64,000 nt of DNA from Opisthocomus hoazin. Taxonomy: Eukaryota; Chordata; Aves; Opisthocomiformes; Opisthocomidae. The notes beneath the pieces were generated by a model. The model searched no databases and had not been told where the DNA came from. It worked only from the letters and a program-made list of their open reading frames with translations. This document shows, piece after piece, positions 12,031 through 25,200 of the stretch. Every line of letters begins with the position of its first letter. Positions within the stretch are counted from its first letter, which is position 1. Made by a program: the position numbers and the translations under genes. The DNA is taken from the NCBI RefSeq assembly GCF_030867145.1, contig NC_134417.1:11571577-11635576 (forward strand), written 5' to 3'.

Positions 12031-12192
12031 CCCGCTGCCCCCCGCCCCGCGCCGGTCTGTGGTGCCCCCCGAGGGCGGTGGCCGGCGGGGGCGGGGCGGC
12101 GGCGGCTCGCGGGCGTGTGGCGGGGCCGGGCCGGGCCGCTCCCCTCCCCTCCCAGCAGCGCACGGCACTGCGCAGGCGGCGGCGCTGGCGTG

Positions 12193-12253
12193 ATGGCGGC
12201 CGGGGACGGCGGCGACGAGGTGCGGGTGCTGCAGAACCTCCGGGGAAAGATCT
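12193..12253 (+). CDS. RASA2: RASA2 exon 1 (start codon)
   Basis: It encodes [20 protein letters not shown] plus one base. The donor is GTAAGT-like (gtaagtg). The ATG has G at -3 and G at +4. It lies inside the CpG island. The alanine-rich N-terminus of mammalian RASA2 is largely absent. Confidence 0.9.
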
Positions 12254-15200
12254 GTAAGTGCGGCGGGGCCGGGCCGGGCTGGGCTGGGCTGGGCGAGCGC
12301 CCGGGGCCGCCGCGCTGAGGGGCCCCGCTCCGGCCCCGGCTCCGCGGCGCGGGCCGCTGCCGCTCCCTCTCCCGCCCCGCGGCGGCCGCGGAGTCCGCGG
12401 GGGCAGCGGCTCCTCGCGGCGGTGCCCGTCGGGCCAGGGCGCGCGGGGAGCCCCGCGGGGGGCCGGGCCGGGCCGCGCTGCGCTGCGGCGGTGCTGGGAG
12501 GGGGTGTGTGGCGGGCGCGGCCGGCACGTGCTGGCGGGGGCTGGCGGTGCCGGGGTCCGCCGCTCGGAAAGTTCCGGGGAGGCGGCGGGCGGGCCGGAGT
12601 GCCGCTTCCCGCCCGGACCGCGGGCACCGGCGGGTGTTTGTCAGGCAGGAATTGCGAAATTACCGATGCGCAGGAAGTCGGTGGCGGAGGCCGCGCTGGA
12701 AGCGGTCACTTGGCGCCCCGGTTTCTTTGTGCAGCGCCGGGGAGGGGGCCGGTGCGGCTGTCCCGTGGTGGTTCGGAAGCGCTGACTGAAAACGCTCGTG
12801 CCCGCAGCGCCGCGGGAGCGCGGGGCGGGCGGGGCAGCGCGCGGCGGCGGCTGCCGGGACCCGGGCCGGGCCGGGCCGGGGGCCGGGGCGCGTCCGGGCG
12901 CTCGGACACCGCCCGCCTGCTCACTCCCGCGCGGCCCGGCCGCCTCCCGCGGAGCGGGGCCCGGCGGCGGGGCCGAGAGAACCTGGTGGAGGGTTGGGAA
13001 CGGGGTCGTGTCTGCGTAAATCCCGCCGCGTGGTGCAGACCTGGACGTCTCTGCGGTAAATGGGGGGCCAGGCCGTGAGGAGGGGACTGCAGAGGTGCCG
13101 CCCGGGGTGATCTCGCCCCAGCCTGTAGAGTGGGCAAGGCTGAACGCACGCTTACTGAGGCCTTGTGTCGTTAGCCGTTATCGCAGAAGTAATACGTGTC
13201 AGTTTGCCTTTAGAAAAGAATGCTGTTAACTTGGGGGCTGAGGCATTAATTACTGATGCTGACTTATTTATTGACACCATTCTGCTTCTCGACTTTTATC
13301 GTGAGGTTTTTGTCAACATTGGACAACACGATGCTCAAGGAGTGTTATGTTATGTGGTAACTGAACCTGACAAAAGCTTCCGTTAAGCATTAAAAGACAA
13401 GACCCAAAATGTCTTGAGGCTTATGGTGAAACTATTTTGGTTGTCCCACTTACGTGTTCTGGATTGAGCCTGCAGTTTTATCGGAACTCTGAGTGCTCAA
13501 TTACCTGGCAAAAGTAATGGCAAACCAAGGACTATGACCTGCTGCCTAGGGACTACATAAAAAACCAAAGATGGACCTGTAAGAGCTGTAGGAGCCCATT
13601 TGGAAAAAGAGTCAAAGTAATAGCTACAATAAAAGACATGTCTTCAAACAGTGTGAGAATTGCTTTGTAAACCTACTTGTTTCTTCTAACAAAATGAAAG
13701 CACTGTTTAAAAGAAAGATGCGAGTTAAATATGCTGTGGAAGCTTGCGAACCTTCAGATCCCTAGATGCTCCTCTGGTTACTTGGCACAGCATATACTAT
13801 TTTCACTTCTTGCTAGTATTTTACTGATGTGTTTTTTTAGGGGAAAACCCTCTGAATGAACAATAAGAAACATGTAATAATGTAATCCCCCTTGATCTGG
13901 AGGAATTGGCAGTAGCAGACCTCATTTTGGAGAACTGCTGTGAATAGACTGTAAGAATTCCTTGTAACATGTTTCTTAGAAGTGGAATACATTTCGATGC
14001 CTAAGCTTTGTTGGCATTTAAACTACAACAAGACTTGACACTGGCTCATTTAATATGAGAGAGCATGGTAGTGTTAATGAGGTAATGTTGGTTCTGTGTA
14101 ATTCTGCATGTATAGAAAACACCGTCTGCAGTAAGTTCTTACTTATGCTGTTATTTTACAATACACAAATAGATGGTAAAATCAGAAGTTAGTGATGTTA
14201 TACAAATCAGCACAACAGATTTGGAATTGAGGCATATACTTAAAGATGGCTTAAGTAGCTATTACACCTAGCAGTGAAAAAACAGAATAGGAACACATTT
14301 GCAGGTGCTGGTACTCTCCGTTTTGTGAGATACCGGTGTTTGCAGCTAGTTTCCTACCTCCGGTTTTCAAGTAAGAGATAGGATGAACTGGTCTTACCAG
14401 TTTACGACCCCGTAGTATTTTTTTGAAGATGTGGTATTACACTTCAGCAGGTTTCCATCAGAAATCCATGAAAGGTCTTTCTTCATGTTGACTCCTTTGT
14501 ATTGGTGGCTCTATTCTGTGTGTCATAGCAATGGCAAAAGCACTTTACGAAGGTGCATGGATATCATGTAGTTCTAGACATATCTTGTAGTGCAGTGTTT
14601 TAAGCTGTATAACTAGCTTCTGTTTTCATTTTATGACATACAATAGTACATTCTTAGGTAGCAAGTCACTTTAGTTGCTTTGATTTTTTGGTGTCTTTAC
14701 TGAAACCTGTCTTCGTGGAACACTTAGAAAATGTCTCTGCACTCGTTTGACAAAATTCAGGATGCGTTCTTTTTCAAACTTCTTGGATTTAGTTGTTGTT
14801 GCTGTATCATATGTTTAGTCCTGTGGAGTGAATACTTTGGAGTTTGTGTGCAGAATCATCGTCTAAATTTCTTTGTTCCGGGTCCTGTCAGAGGATGTAT
14901 GCTAATTGCGCACTTTCACTCAACAGAGGATATTGTGATTTGTCTGTCTCACCTCCTGCTTTTGCTTAGTTTCTGATGCACTTTTAACAGTGAACAAGCT
15001 TTAACTTGATGTTTTAATCTAATGTCTACATTTAAAAAATGATGTGCAGGCAAAGGAGGTTTACAACTGGTGAATTGGGTCGGTTGCTCCACTGTTGTTA
15101 TTACTAACTCCATATGGAGAGTCTGAAGTTATTAAATGTTGTACACCTGAATCCCTATTGCTCTGACACTCGAGTTTTTATTAGCATTGCAGCTTTTCCC

Positions 15201-18200
15201 TTTCTTTTAGGATTGATCTAATATTTTTTGGAAGCGAGGTTTTGCTAGGTATTTGTATAGAGAACCTAAACAATATTTTCTAAATATTTTAAAATCCAAA
15301 CCAATATGCATAATTGGACAAAGTGTGGCTTTTTTTTTTTTTTAATTTCCTTTTTTTTTGCTGTTTTCCCAAAGTAGCTGAGTGGCAATAAAGAAAGTTA
15401 GCTTAAAAGTTAGGTAGCTAATAGCAGTTCTGAACTTCTATATTTTCAAAATAAAAAGGTTAATTATTTTAGTGATGCATTTCATGGTTTCCCTATTGAA
15501 TTAGGCTACTAAATGTGTCATGTGAAATAATTTCTGGTTTAAGTTTATCCACTGACCAGAACTGGTGAGTTGATACAGTCGATACAAAATAAATAAGTTT
15601 GTTCATTGATGCTGTTTCATCACTTGCACGTTCCACCATTTGAGCTCCAAGTTGAAGTATCACACTATGTAGTTTTAAATGACAGCCTCTGTGAAGAGGC
15701 TTGAAATATAGTTCCACAGTTAGATCTAAAATTGGTTTTAATTTCTCTCTTCTCCCCAAAACAACTTTACTTGGTGTTTCTAACTTGGTGTAATCAATCA
15801 AAGACTTGTGCCATTTTTTTGTTGTTTAATAAGAAAATAAGCTTCTTGGAAGAGTTGGACCACTATATGGCTGAAAAGTCTCCCGCAATCACAGATATTA
15901 AGAGGTGTTTGGAAATATGTGAGATCTCATGCTCTGTACTTCACCTGACAAGTGCTCTGGGGCTGTTTTTAACTCAGAACTGAGAATCATCCCCCCTGCC
16001 TCCCCAAAACCTCAAGAAATTTGTCCATGCCTTAAAGCTAAACACTTCGGCTATAAAATAGAGGTTTTTATCTCATTAGGCAGTCAAAACTTCTATTTCT
16101 TCTGTTCCCTTGGGTAGAAAGTTTCTTGTAATACTGAAAGACTGCAGTATGGTAGACATAAAAATTATGAATTATGTAGAAATAGTTAGTTTTTACTCTT
16201 TTAAGAAAACAATGAAACTACAATAATTGTAATTTCCTTTTAAAGTCCACTGTACAGTGCCTTTACAGTGCCAGTTAAATAATGTTGTATCTTAATTATT
16301 TTGTGTAAAAATAGAACGGTGAAGCCATAGAGTATTAACTAAAAAATAAAGATTCTTATTAGGAGCAAATGATGCATACAGTTCATGCTTATTAACTACA
16401 AATGGCAGTATCAAAAGCCCTCTGGGGATTCCTAGCCTCTTTTGCTAATATATTTTTGTATTTTCTTTCATATGTTGTGTTAAAATGGCTTTTTTTAGGC
16501 AATGCTCAGTCTTCAGTGCTTATCTCAGTTCTTCTGCAATATCTCACTTAAGGGTAGTTTTGAGTTTACTCTTTTTGGAGTCTAATGGCATTAAAAACAG
16601 TTCTGTTCATGTCTCTCAATCTGTCAACGTTAAGTGTGGTGTTTAAAAATACGTATACTTCTTCCTCTCCCACACCCAAGTTGATGAAGAGCTCATTGAT
16701 GCTTCTGAGAGCGGAAGTTTGAACTGTGGAAGTTGCTGAAATGTCTGTTCATGCTTTTCGTCAGTGTACATATCCCTGACTGGGAAAACATCGTGCTTGA
16801 AGTTGTCTCTGTTCCTGTTAAACTGTCACGTTCTCCGCCCCGATACAGTTGTGGTAACCTTTACAGTGCCAGGCATTACTTACTTAACTTTCAAGACTGT
16901 AATAATCTATTTAACAAAAAAAAAAAAAAAGGGGGGGGGAGGGGGGGGAGAGAGAAAACAGAATTCTGATTTTGCCCCTTAACAGCATAGACAATAAAGC
17001 TTACTCCACCGTGCTTCCCATCTCTACCTTTTTAAACAGGGACATATGTATGACACTTCAAATGTAGTTTCGGGTGTGGTCTTTGAAAGTGAAGGGGTTA
17101 TGTTATTCAGACATGATAAGTAAGTATAACTCAATACTTTGATGTAATTTTCATCCTATTACTTTTTGATACAATATATAAAGTTTAGATAGTGTGATTC
17201 TACATTTCATTTGGAGAGGTATTTCCAGTAGCAGGTAAAGATGAACGCTGCTGTAGGAGGTCCTGGTTAAAACCTGATGCAGAATACAATTCTGTTTGCT
17301 TGTGTTTAAGGTAACAGTTAAAGTGGAATAGGGACAGAGAGTGGCTGTAGCCTGTCATATGAGAGAGTACCAGCAAAGTTGGTCTTGTTTCTTTTAGCGG
17401 AATGAAAGGTGAAAAGAGTCTGTTTGCTGTCTTCAAAGACATTCAGAGGGCAAGGAAACATCCGGGAGAGTGGAAATAACTGTTTAAGCTAAAGGACAGT
17501 GTTGCCATAAATAAGTGTAGATGTCTGAGGCATTGAGATTTTGAAAGAGCTTTTCGATTTGAGCATTGGGAACTGGTCTTAGCTGTAACTACTTAGGAGT
17601 AACCATTTCCGAAATGGGCTGCCTGATGTCTAGCATGTGTTATTGCAGTGGCCTAGGTTCAGCAACCAGCAAATCTTTGTATTCATGTGTTGACAGTCAT
17701 CCTGTCTCATTAGAAACTTCCTTTTCTACTAGTTCATATCTACATATTGTACTGCATTTAGTCAGTAGGTGATTTTCCCCTTTCTACTAGACCAGACAGT
17801 TAGGAAAAAAGTAAACAGTACTTATAGCTGAACCTTTGAAAATACATCAGTCAACTTAAAATCAGCTGTTCATCATGGAAAGTGAAATAAAGATTTGATG
17901 GGTAAGTTCTTATTAATCAGCTTCCTTTAGCCAAAATATTTGCGGAGAAAATACCAAGTGAACAATAGCTCAGCCAGATCATGTCTTCGTCTTATGACCT
18001 AATGCCATATCACCTCAGGCGGCAAGCTTCTCGGGTCAAGCGGCGCAGGGTCAAGCGGCGATGAGACCTCTCAAGGGAAAGTGCGGGTGCTGCAGGAAGT
18101 GGTGCTCGTGAGTCAGGGCGCCGTCCGCTTCCCGACGACTCTCAGTCCACGTGAAGCTGGAGGTAGCACTTCCTGCATGCTGCTGGATCTTATGAATTGA

Positions 18201-21200
18201 ATGTGGAAATGTGCGCTAACTGAATGGAAAAGTAAATTTTGGACACACATTAAAACTGTAAAATTCTTGTGCCTAGTAATTTGTGGGATTTTCCCCCTCA
18301 GTATTTTACAGTCATGTTTTTATTTACAGATGACGCCAAACACTTACTACCCAACAAAATGAGAGACTTTTTCTGTACCATAAACTTGGACCAAGAAGAG
18401 GTTTTTCGTACACAGGTAGTTGAAAAATCTTTAAGGTAAGCTTAATTTTTAAATGGAGATGATAAGCAAGACTGCTTCAGTTCAGAATAAAAGCAAGATA
18501 TGTATCAATGTGCACATGCTTTTGCTTATACCTCTTTAAAATGAGAGCAGATTTGTGGCAACTACTCAGAAATGTTACAGCAACGTGTAAATCGTGAGAG
18601 TAGTTGAAAGAAGACAAAATTGAGGCTTATGGGCAGTACAGTGCTTTTAAAATGAAGCATGCTAAAACTTTTCATTATTACTTTATCCTGTTCCATTGGG
18701 CAGCGTAGAGTTCTTTTTCTTGCCAGATTGTTTTCAAGGGAAAGAAATCTGCTTAGTACTTGCTCTCTGTGTCATTTCCTGCTTCTTCCTTGGTCTGTAG
18801 TGGTAGAATTCTGCTTTTAGTGTCTGTCTTGTAAAACCTGTTTCTAGGATGAAGGAACCGGAACTTTTCCATGTATAAGAGTCTTGTGTGCTGTGGGATG
18901 TCCCCCTGAATAGGCCTCATTCTCTCCTGAAATTCTTGTCTTGGGAACTATAAGCTGTGCTAACACAGAATGGCTTGCTTTCCCTCCCTGAGCAGTGCTT
19001 AGCTGTAGGTCCTGCTACTGTTGTAGAGCCTGAAAAGCAATCGGACAAAAAAGTCATGATAACATAGCTGCAGTAGTGTAGGCGCTTTGTCTCAAAACCC
19101 CGGAGTTCACTGGTGACCCATAGTGAAGCATCATTGCAGCTGCGTTGTTCAGAATATCTGTGTGACAGTTTGTTATCTGGAGGAGATGTTAAACCTTCCT
19201 CGAAAAACCCGGAAAGCCTGTTCAAACTCTTGAAAGTTTCCTGAATTCTTGTTGTTCCAAGTAGTTTTATTGTTAGTGTTTGTTCTTTGAGCCCTCTCTC
19301 TAGATGTTTCCAGGTGAGGAACAGCATACTGCTCGCATGGCAAATTTAAATTTTACTTTTTCAAAACATAATTTTAAAGCCTCCTTATGCTTCTGCGTGA
19401 AAAGCAACCACCACATGCATGCAGTCAGGAACAAATATTTTGCTTCTCCTCCTGATCTGCAACTGCTGTAGTCAGATCCAGAAAATTTTCAGAATACAGC
19501 TGGCTGCAGTTGAGATTGATTACCAGAACAAACTCAGATGAGTAATCCTTCAGAGGAGAATGCTAAAGAGATTGTATTGATAAAGCCGAAACTTAAAATT
19601 TCCCCTTGAAATAGACAGTAGTTTGGTGGGTAAAAGGGAACCCAACGTGTCTTTTAAAAAGAAAGACTTTGCTGCCCTATTTTTGACATGTTAATAATTG
19701 AAACTCTAGAAGTTACTAATATGCTTAGAAACAAGACTCATTGCATTAATGTTTATGCAGGCATTTTAATTATACTTTGTTTAAGAATTATTAAATTCAT
19801 ATACTTTAATCACCTGATAATAAAAGAAGTATTAACTGCGTAGTAAAACATTTGCTAAAATAAAATGCCTTAGATGCGTCAGATTTTTTTTTAAGTAGTA
19901 CTGAAGTTTAACTGAAACTTGATTAAATGAAAACAATGCCATTAGTACTTTACAGAATAAAAGAAGACGAATTTCGCTGTAACAAAATAACAGTTGGGAT
20001 ATGTGTGTCTTAAGCGACACACACACCCCTCCTCCCCCTCAAACTGAGAATTTTTCAGGTGGTACAAAATTAGTATTTCAAAGTTGAGAACATTTTATTA
20101 GGAGCTGGGGGTCGGTGTTGTGAATCACTCTTTGCCCACAGGTGCCTTTCTGTCTCCGCTGACTGCAGTAGGGAACTCCTTCATCCTCTGAGTTATGGCT
20201 GCATTAAGTTAGGTTCTCAGCATGAGTAGGGTTCCGTACAAACTGAGGAAATGTAATAAAATAAGTCATTCTCTATTAGCAGCGACCAGAATTGGATGCT
20301 TACACTTGAGTACTGGTGTGTATGCAGTTATGAAGGCTGACACTTGTTCTAGAAACTTAATTATACCATCTTGGTGCTTATTACTGTGTTAAGCTAGAAT
20401 ACCGTGCTAACCTAGAGGTACTGGAAGGGAAGATGAAAGCTCTGATCTCTTCTTAGTCTGAAACTTTATAAATTGCTTTTTAGTAAGGTGTAGTACAGTA
20501 TAATTTCAATCATAAATACCACTTTGAATTTAATTGGTTTGTTTTATATTATTTGCTTGCTTTTTCTTACACACGTAATTCACAGTCTGTTTTTGTCACT
20601 CTATTCTGGGTTGCAAATTTAGACTAGCTATAATCTAAATTGTGTTCTATGAATATCTGCTAGTTAAACATCTGTGGAAGTAATTATCACTAGAATTTGG
20701 ATGATCTTTGACTGCTGTGATTGAAGACTAATGAAGAAATGGATTTTTAAAATGTGCAAATAGGTTTGGGCTTCCACCAGCACTGGGACTATTGTTAGAG
20801 CGCGGATGTGAAGCAAACGACTTTTCTAAGTTAGAAAAACATGAATTAATACTGAAGTGAAAGAAGGATAGTTTGACTAATGACTCAAGAAATACTTCCT
20901 GACACGGTGTGGGATTTCTGTGGGTTCTGAAGAAATACATTTTTTTTCCCTTGGAAAGTTTAAAGAACATCTGTGAGCTTCCTTAAATATCTATGGTCAA
21001 ATAGGAGGAATTAGAGAGGGAGGGGTTGTGGTATGTGTGTGTTGCACTTTTTATTTAGACTAAACTCAGTATATTTATTTTCAAGCTGAGCTTTGTGTGA
21101 ATGCAGGGTTATAGGAAAAATTTATTCTCATTGGTATAACTGTAGCTTTTCTCAAATGACAAATCTAGGGTCATTGGTCAGTTTCTGCCATCAAACTGCC

Positions 21201-22254
21201 AGTTTAATGTAACAAGAAAGGGAAGAACAAAAGCATATGTCACACATTGAAATTTAATCTCCTGTATTACTGTAATCCAGTTCTTCCTGTATGACACTCT
21301 GGTCTTCCTTTGAATTAGCACTGTCTTCTAATTTTGTATCCATCACAGTCTTTAGAGTTCTTGCATCAAAGTCACAAATGAAAGTACTAAACTGACTGAA
21401 TCCCCGAGGAACAGGTTGAGTAAGTTTTCAGTTTTAATTATTCCTCATTAGTATAACCTATTGTACCCCCTCAGCCAGCTCTGTATCCACCTCAGAATTT
21501 CTTTGCTAATCCTTTGTGTTCTCCACCTTGAATTTTCTCTGTGTGCCTCATTCTATGCTAAAGGATAATCAACAACTGATTCATAAGGCAATGATGTTAA
21601 TCTAGGTAAGGAAAAACCTATCAACATGAATAAAACAATGCATACCTTCTATTTATGGTTGTACTACTGACCTGCTCTTTTTTGCCAAATATGAAACTTC
21701 CTGTAATGTTGAGGTCAAAATAACAGTTGATAGTGGCAGATCATTGGGGGGGAATGTAGTTGTGAATTTTGGTCTCTTTAGCTATAGGATATAGCTGCTA
21801 AGTAGGTTTTTTGAAATCTCGGTTAAAAGTCTCTGTCTCAGACTAATCATCTGATGATAACTGAATATAACATCGTAGTGTAGCGTTCTGCTTAGGTTGT
21901 CTGACTGAAGCCGAGGTAGTAGCAAAGTTTCCCTTGATACTTGTGCCAGCTAGTTCACTGTTCACTCTTTCTGCTGTAATAGCTCTTTATACTGGTGCAA
22001 TTATTATTTGTGTAGCTATTAGGGAAGCCATATCATGGAATTGACCCAAGTTTAAAATAAGCCTTTGTTTCATCTTTTTTGGTCTGAGTTACTGTGTCAA
22101 TACAATTAAAATGAGCAGCCCGGGTAATAAGGAAATTGAGACTGTTTAGAGCTGCACTGCTGCTGCAGGTAATGCTTCTGAATTTATACCTTTGGTGGTG
22201 GTACTGACAAGAAGAACCCAGCCCTCGAAATCCCAGCTGAACTTGTTGGCTCTG

Positions 22255-22286
<32 letters not shown>

Positions 22287-25200
22287 GGTAAAAAAAAAAA
22301 GTGGGGAGCTGAAAAAACACAAGCAAATTCTTCAACTGAGAATTCTTAAATTATTTCTCAGTCTAGTGGAAAGGCTAATACTGATTTGTCTGCTTTGAAG
22401 CCTGTGGTAAAAGGTCTGTGAACAAAAGGAACATTTTCACCTGTGAAATTCCTCATAATGAATTCCTGCATTTAAAGCTCTTGTTTCTGAAGATCAGTTC
22501 TAGAAATTGGGAATGACAGATTTTTCACCTGTGTATTTTCACCTACTTTTTTAGTTAGTTATCAACTCTTCTCTGATTTTAAACTTGCTTAATGAACTAT
22601 TGGTCCTTAAGCATTTGGTGTTTTTTCTGTAATTGTTCTGGAGTGAATAGTAGGGATGATGTCCTGTTCTTCCTGATGTCCTTTTGTGTAGGTAATACTA
22701 TGAACTGACTGTTCCAAACGTAAGCATATTTGTGTTAGTTTAATAAAGTATTGTAGCAATACAGTGTCAGAAGAGTACTTTACTGGGAAACAAAAAACCC
22801 CAATTTCATGAAGCTGCACACCTTTCCCTGGTGACATTAATTCATTGTAGTTGAAAGTATTTTAAGTCTAAGAATCCAGTAGTTCCAAAATAGCAGCGTC
22901 TTTTTGTGGATGCCCTTGATTCTCAGAATTCACAGCTTGCAGTGACACAAATAACATTGTGGTTTTGCTCCGTCTTTTGAAATACGTTTTGACTGCTGGC
23001 TATGATTGCATTAATAAGTACTCCTTAAGTTTAATGGAAGTATAAATTCCTTGAGTGAAGATACCAACACACTGTGTGACGTGTGTCGAACACAGAGGAA
23101 CGCAGTCTTCTTACGTAGAGGGCTCTGCAAGTGGCATTTAAGTAGGGTGAACTGTAAACATAGTATTAAACTTCATTAGATGGAGAAATGTGGTGACCAT
23201 TTCAGAGAGCATCTGTATTTGAGATTAACATTTGTCTTTTGCCCTGCTCTGTTTTATAGTTGCTGATGCGTATGGTTTCTTTTTACAGATCTGACTCTTT
23301 GAGCATCAAATATGACACAGAAGTTAGAGCTAAACAAATGTCAGTTAGTGAAGTAATTAACAAATTGTGTTTTTAATGTAATTTAATCATGTACTGAATG
23401 AAAAAAGAGAAACATAGAACTTGTGTCTCAGGAGGTCACTTGGAATGGGTGGAGAACCAACTAGAACAATTTCAAGACAGAAAAGTAGAATTGAAATTGC
23501 AGAGGAGACAACACTTTCTGTGTGTGCGCTCTGATTATTTTCTTTGTTTTGAACATATGTCAGGCATTCTCACGGAGTTTTAACTTGCAGCGTTATTGTA
23601 TGCTCTTGTAATGAAATGTGGATGACATTGATAGATAAGTGTAGTGCTAAAGGCCAAGGCCTGGGACTGCAGTAAAAATGTAGCATTCTAGTGTTTGTCT
23701 TCTATATAAATAAAGTGTTTTTCTACTTTAACTTTCAGTCTTTCTTTTCAGCCCTTATTTTGGGGAAGAGTTTTACTTTGAGATCCCAAGAACGTTCCAG
23801 TGGCTGTCCTTCTACATTTATGATAAAAGTGTTTTACAAAAAGACTTGCGTATAGGTAAGTTCTGGGATATTGTCTACATCTTGCGTAACATTTGATTGT
23901 TTTTAGCATCATTATCTGTATAGTGTTAAGGATACAATTACTAAAGTGATACACTTTTCAAAACACAATGTGTATGGCACTTAAACTAAATGTTCCTTTA
24001 AAGTTTGAAAAGCAGGATTTTGTTTCTTTGCTTTATTCTATTATACTAAAATATGTGGGTTTTTTAGGCTAATAGGACATATTATAGTCTTATTAAATTC
24101 TATTTGTTTTTTTTTCCACTTCTGTTTCATTGGAATATAATTGTCACTACCTGTAAATCTTTTAAAGAATGAATTGTGGAATAATTCCACAGTAATTGCA
24201 GTTGTGGAATAATTCTTAAAACTATTTATAGATAGATTTTTTTTTTTCCTTGTCCGTGCAACATGTAACTTAGTGACTTATAAGTTGCTCCAAAATGCTT
24301 TACGTAGCTTAGGTGAAAAATTACAGGAGATGGATTTCCACCCCCCCACCCCACCCGCCCCCCCCGGCACTGTGTAATGGCTCTATTGCAGCTGCTATTT
24401 GGATATAGTTGCTATAAAGCTTTAACCATCTGCTGTGGAAGAAGGCTTCATATTACTTAAATTGAGGAAGGAAATAATTTGCACCAGGATGCCAGATAAT
24501 TTGGTATAATAATAGCTTTCCAAATAGCAATCAGAAGAGTAAAAGGCATCTACCTTTAGTTTCCCATTTAAATGTTATTCAGCACCGTTACTCTTCTCTC
24601 AGATCTTTATTACGTTATTTCCAGCAACAAGTGTGTTCTGTATTTTACTTAATCTTGTGATGAACGATATCGAAGATAACGCATCATAATCAACTTAATG
24701 TGGCTTTATATAAACTAATTTTCTACTTTACTTATGCTTTCATGTTCCTTCTTTCCATAAGCTTTTCATTTAGCATCATAAGCTTAAAAAAACCTAAAAG
24801 AAAAATAGTTTAAACAAAAATCAAACTTCAAATCTATTTAACTCTTTGTCCTATTCAGATGAAAGTGATGTTTATGCTTATCTCTCCCTGCCCCCTGCTC
24901 CACCAGGAAAGGTGTCAATCAAAAAAGAAGATTTATGCAACTACACAGGAAAAGAGAACTGGTTTATGCTTCAACCCATTGATTCTAATTCAGAGGTTCA
25001 GGTAACTATTAAATTGCACATTTACAATTTTTAAAATTAAATATAGATAACTGCATGTAATGAAGAAGTTTATATTCAGCTGTAGTAGATAGAGGTTAGC
25101 ATCTAATTCTTGTGAGACAGTTGTGTCTTTCAGCTGGATGAGAGAATGATGCATATTCTACATTTCTAAATTGGCTGTATTGTTCCTCGTGATACTTAAA

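Larger units (their letters stand above)
11450..13080 (+). promoter_or_regulatory. RASA2: CpG-island promoter of RASA2
   Basis: This is a 1.6-kb stretch of very high G+C with dense CpG, flanked by AT-rich DNA and centred on RASA2 exon 1. I see no TATA box near the start codon. GC boxes (CCCCGCCCC-type) and NRF1-like sites are present, which fits a broad housekeeping promoter. The long open frames on both strands here are expected of stop-poor GC-rich DNA. Confidence 0.85.

Noticed and set aside
11344..12627. 427-codon minus-strand open frame over the RASA2 promoter, plus overlapping frames
   Set aside because: The translation is Pro/Ala/Arg/Gly-rich with no domain, as expected of stop-poor CpG-island DNA, and overlaps RASA2 exon 1 antisense. 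No splice or initiation evidence.
12258..13149. Several GC-rich frames after RASA2 exon 1 (147-218 codons)
   Set aside because: Low-complexity composition from the CpG island; sequence lies in intron 1 past a good donor.
18917..19327. 136-codon minus-strand frame in RASA2 intron 2
   Set aside because: No recognisable domain, splice context or codon bias; compatible with chance.
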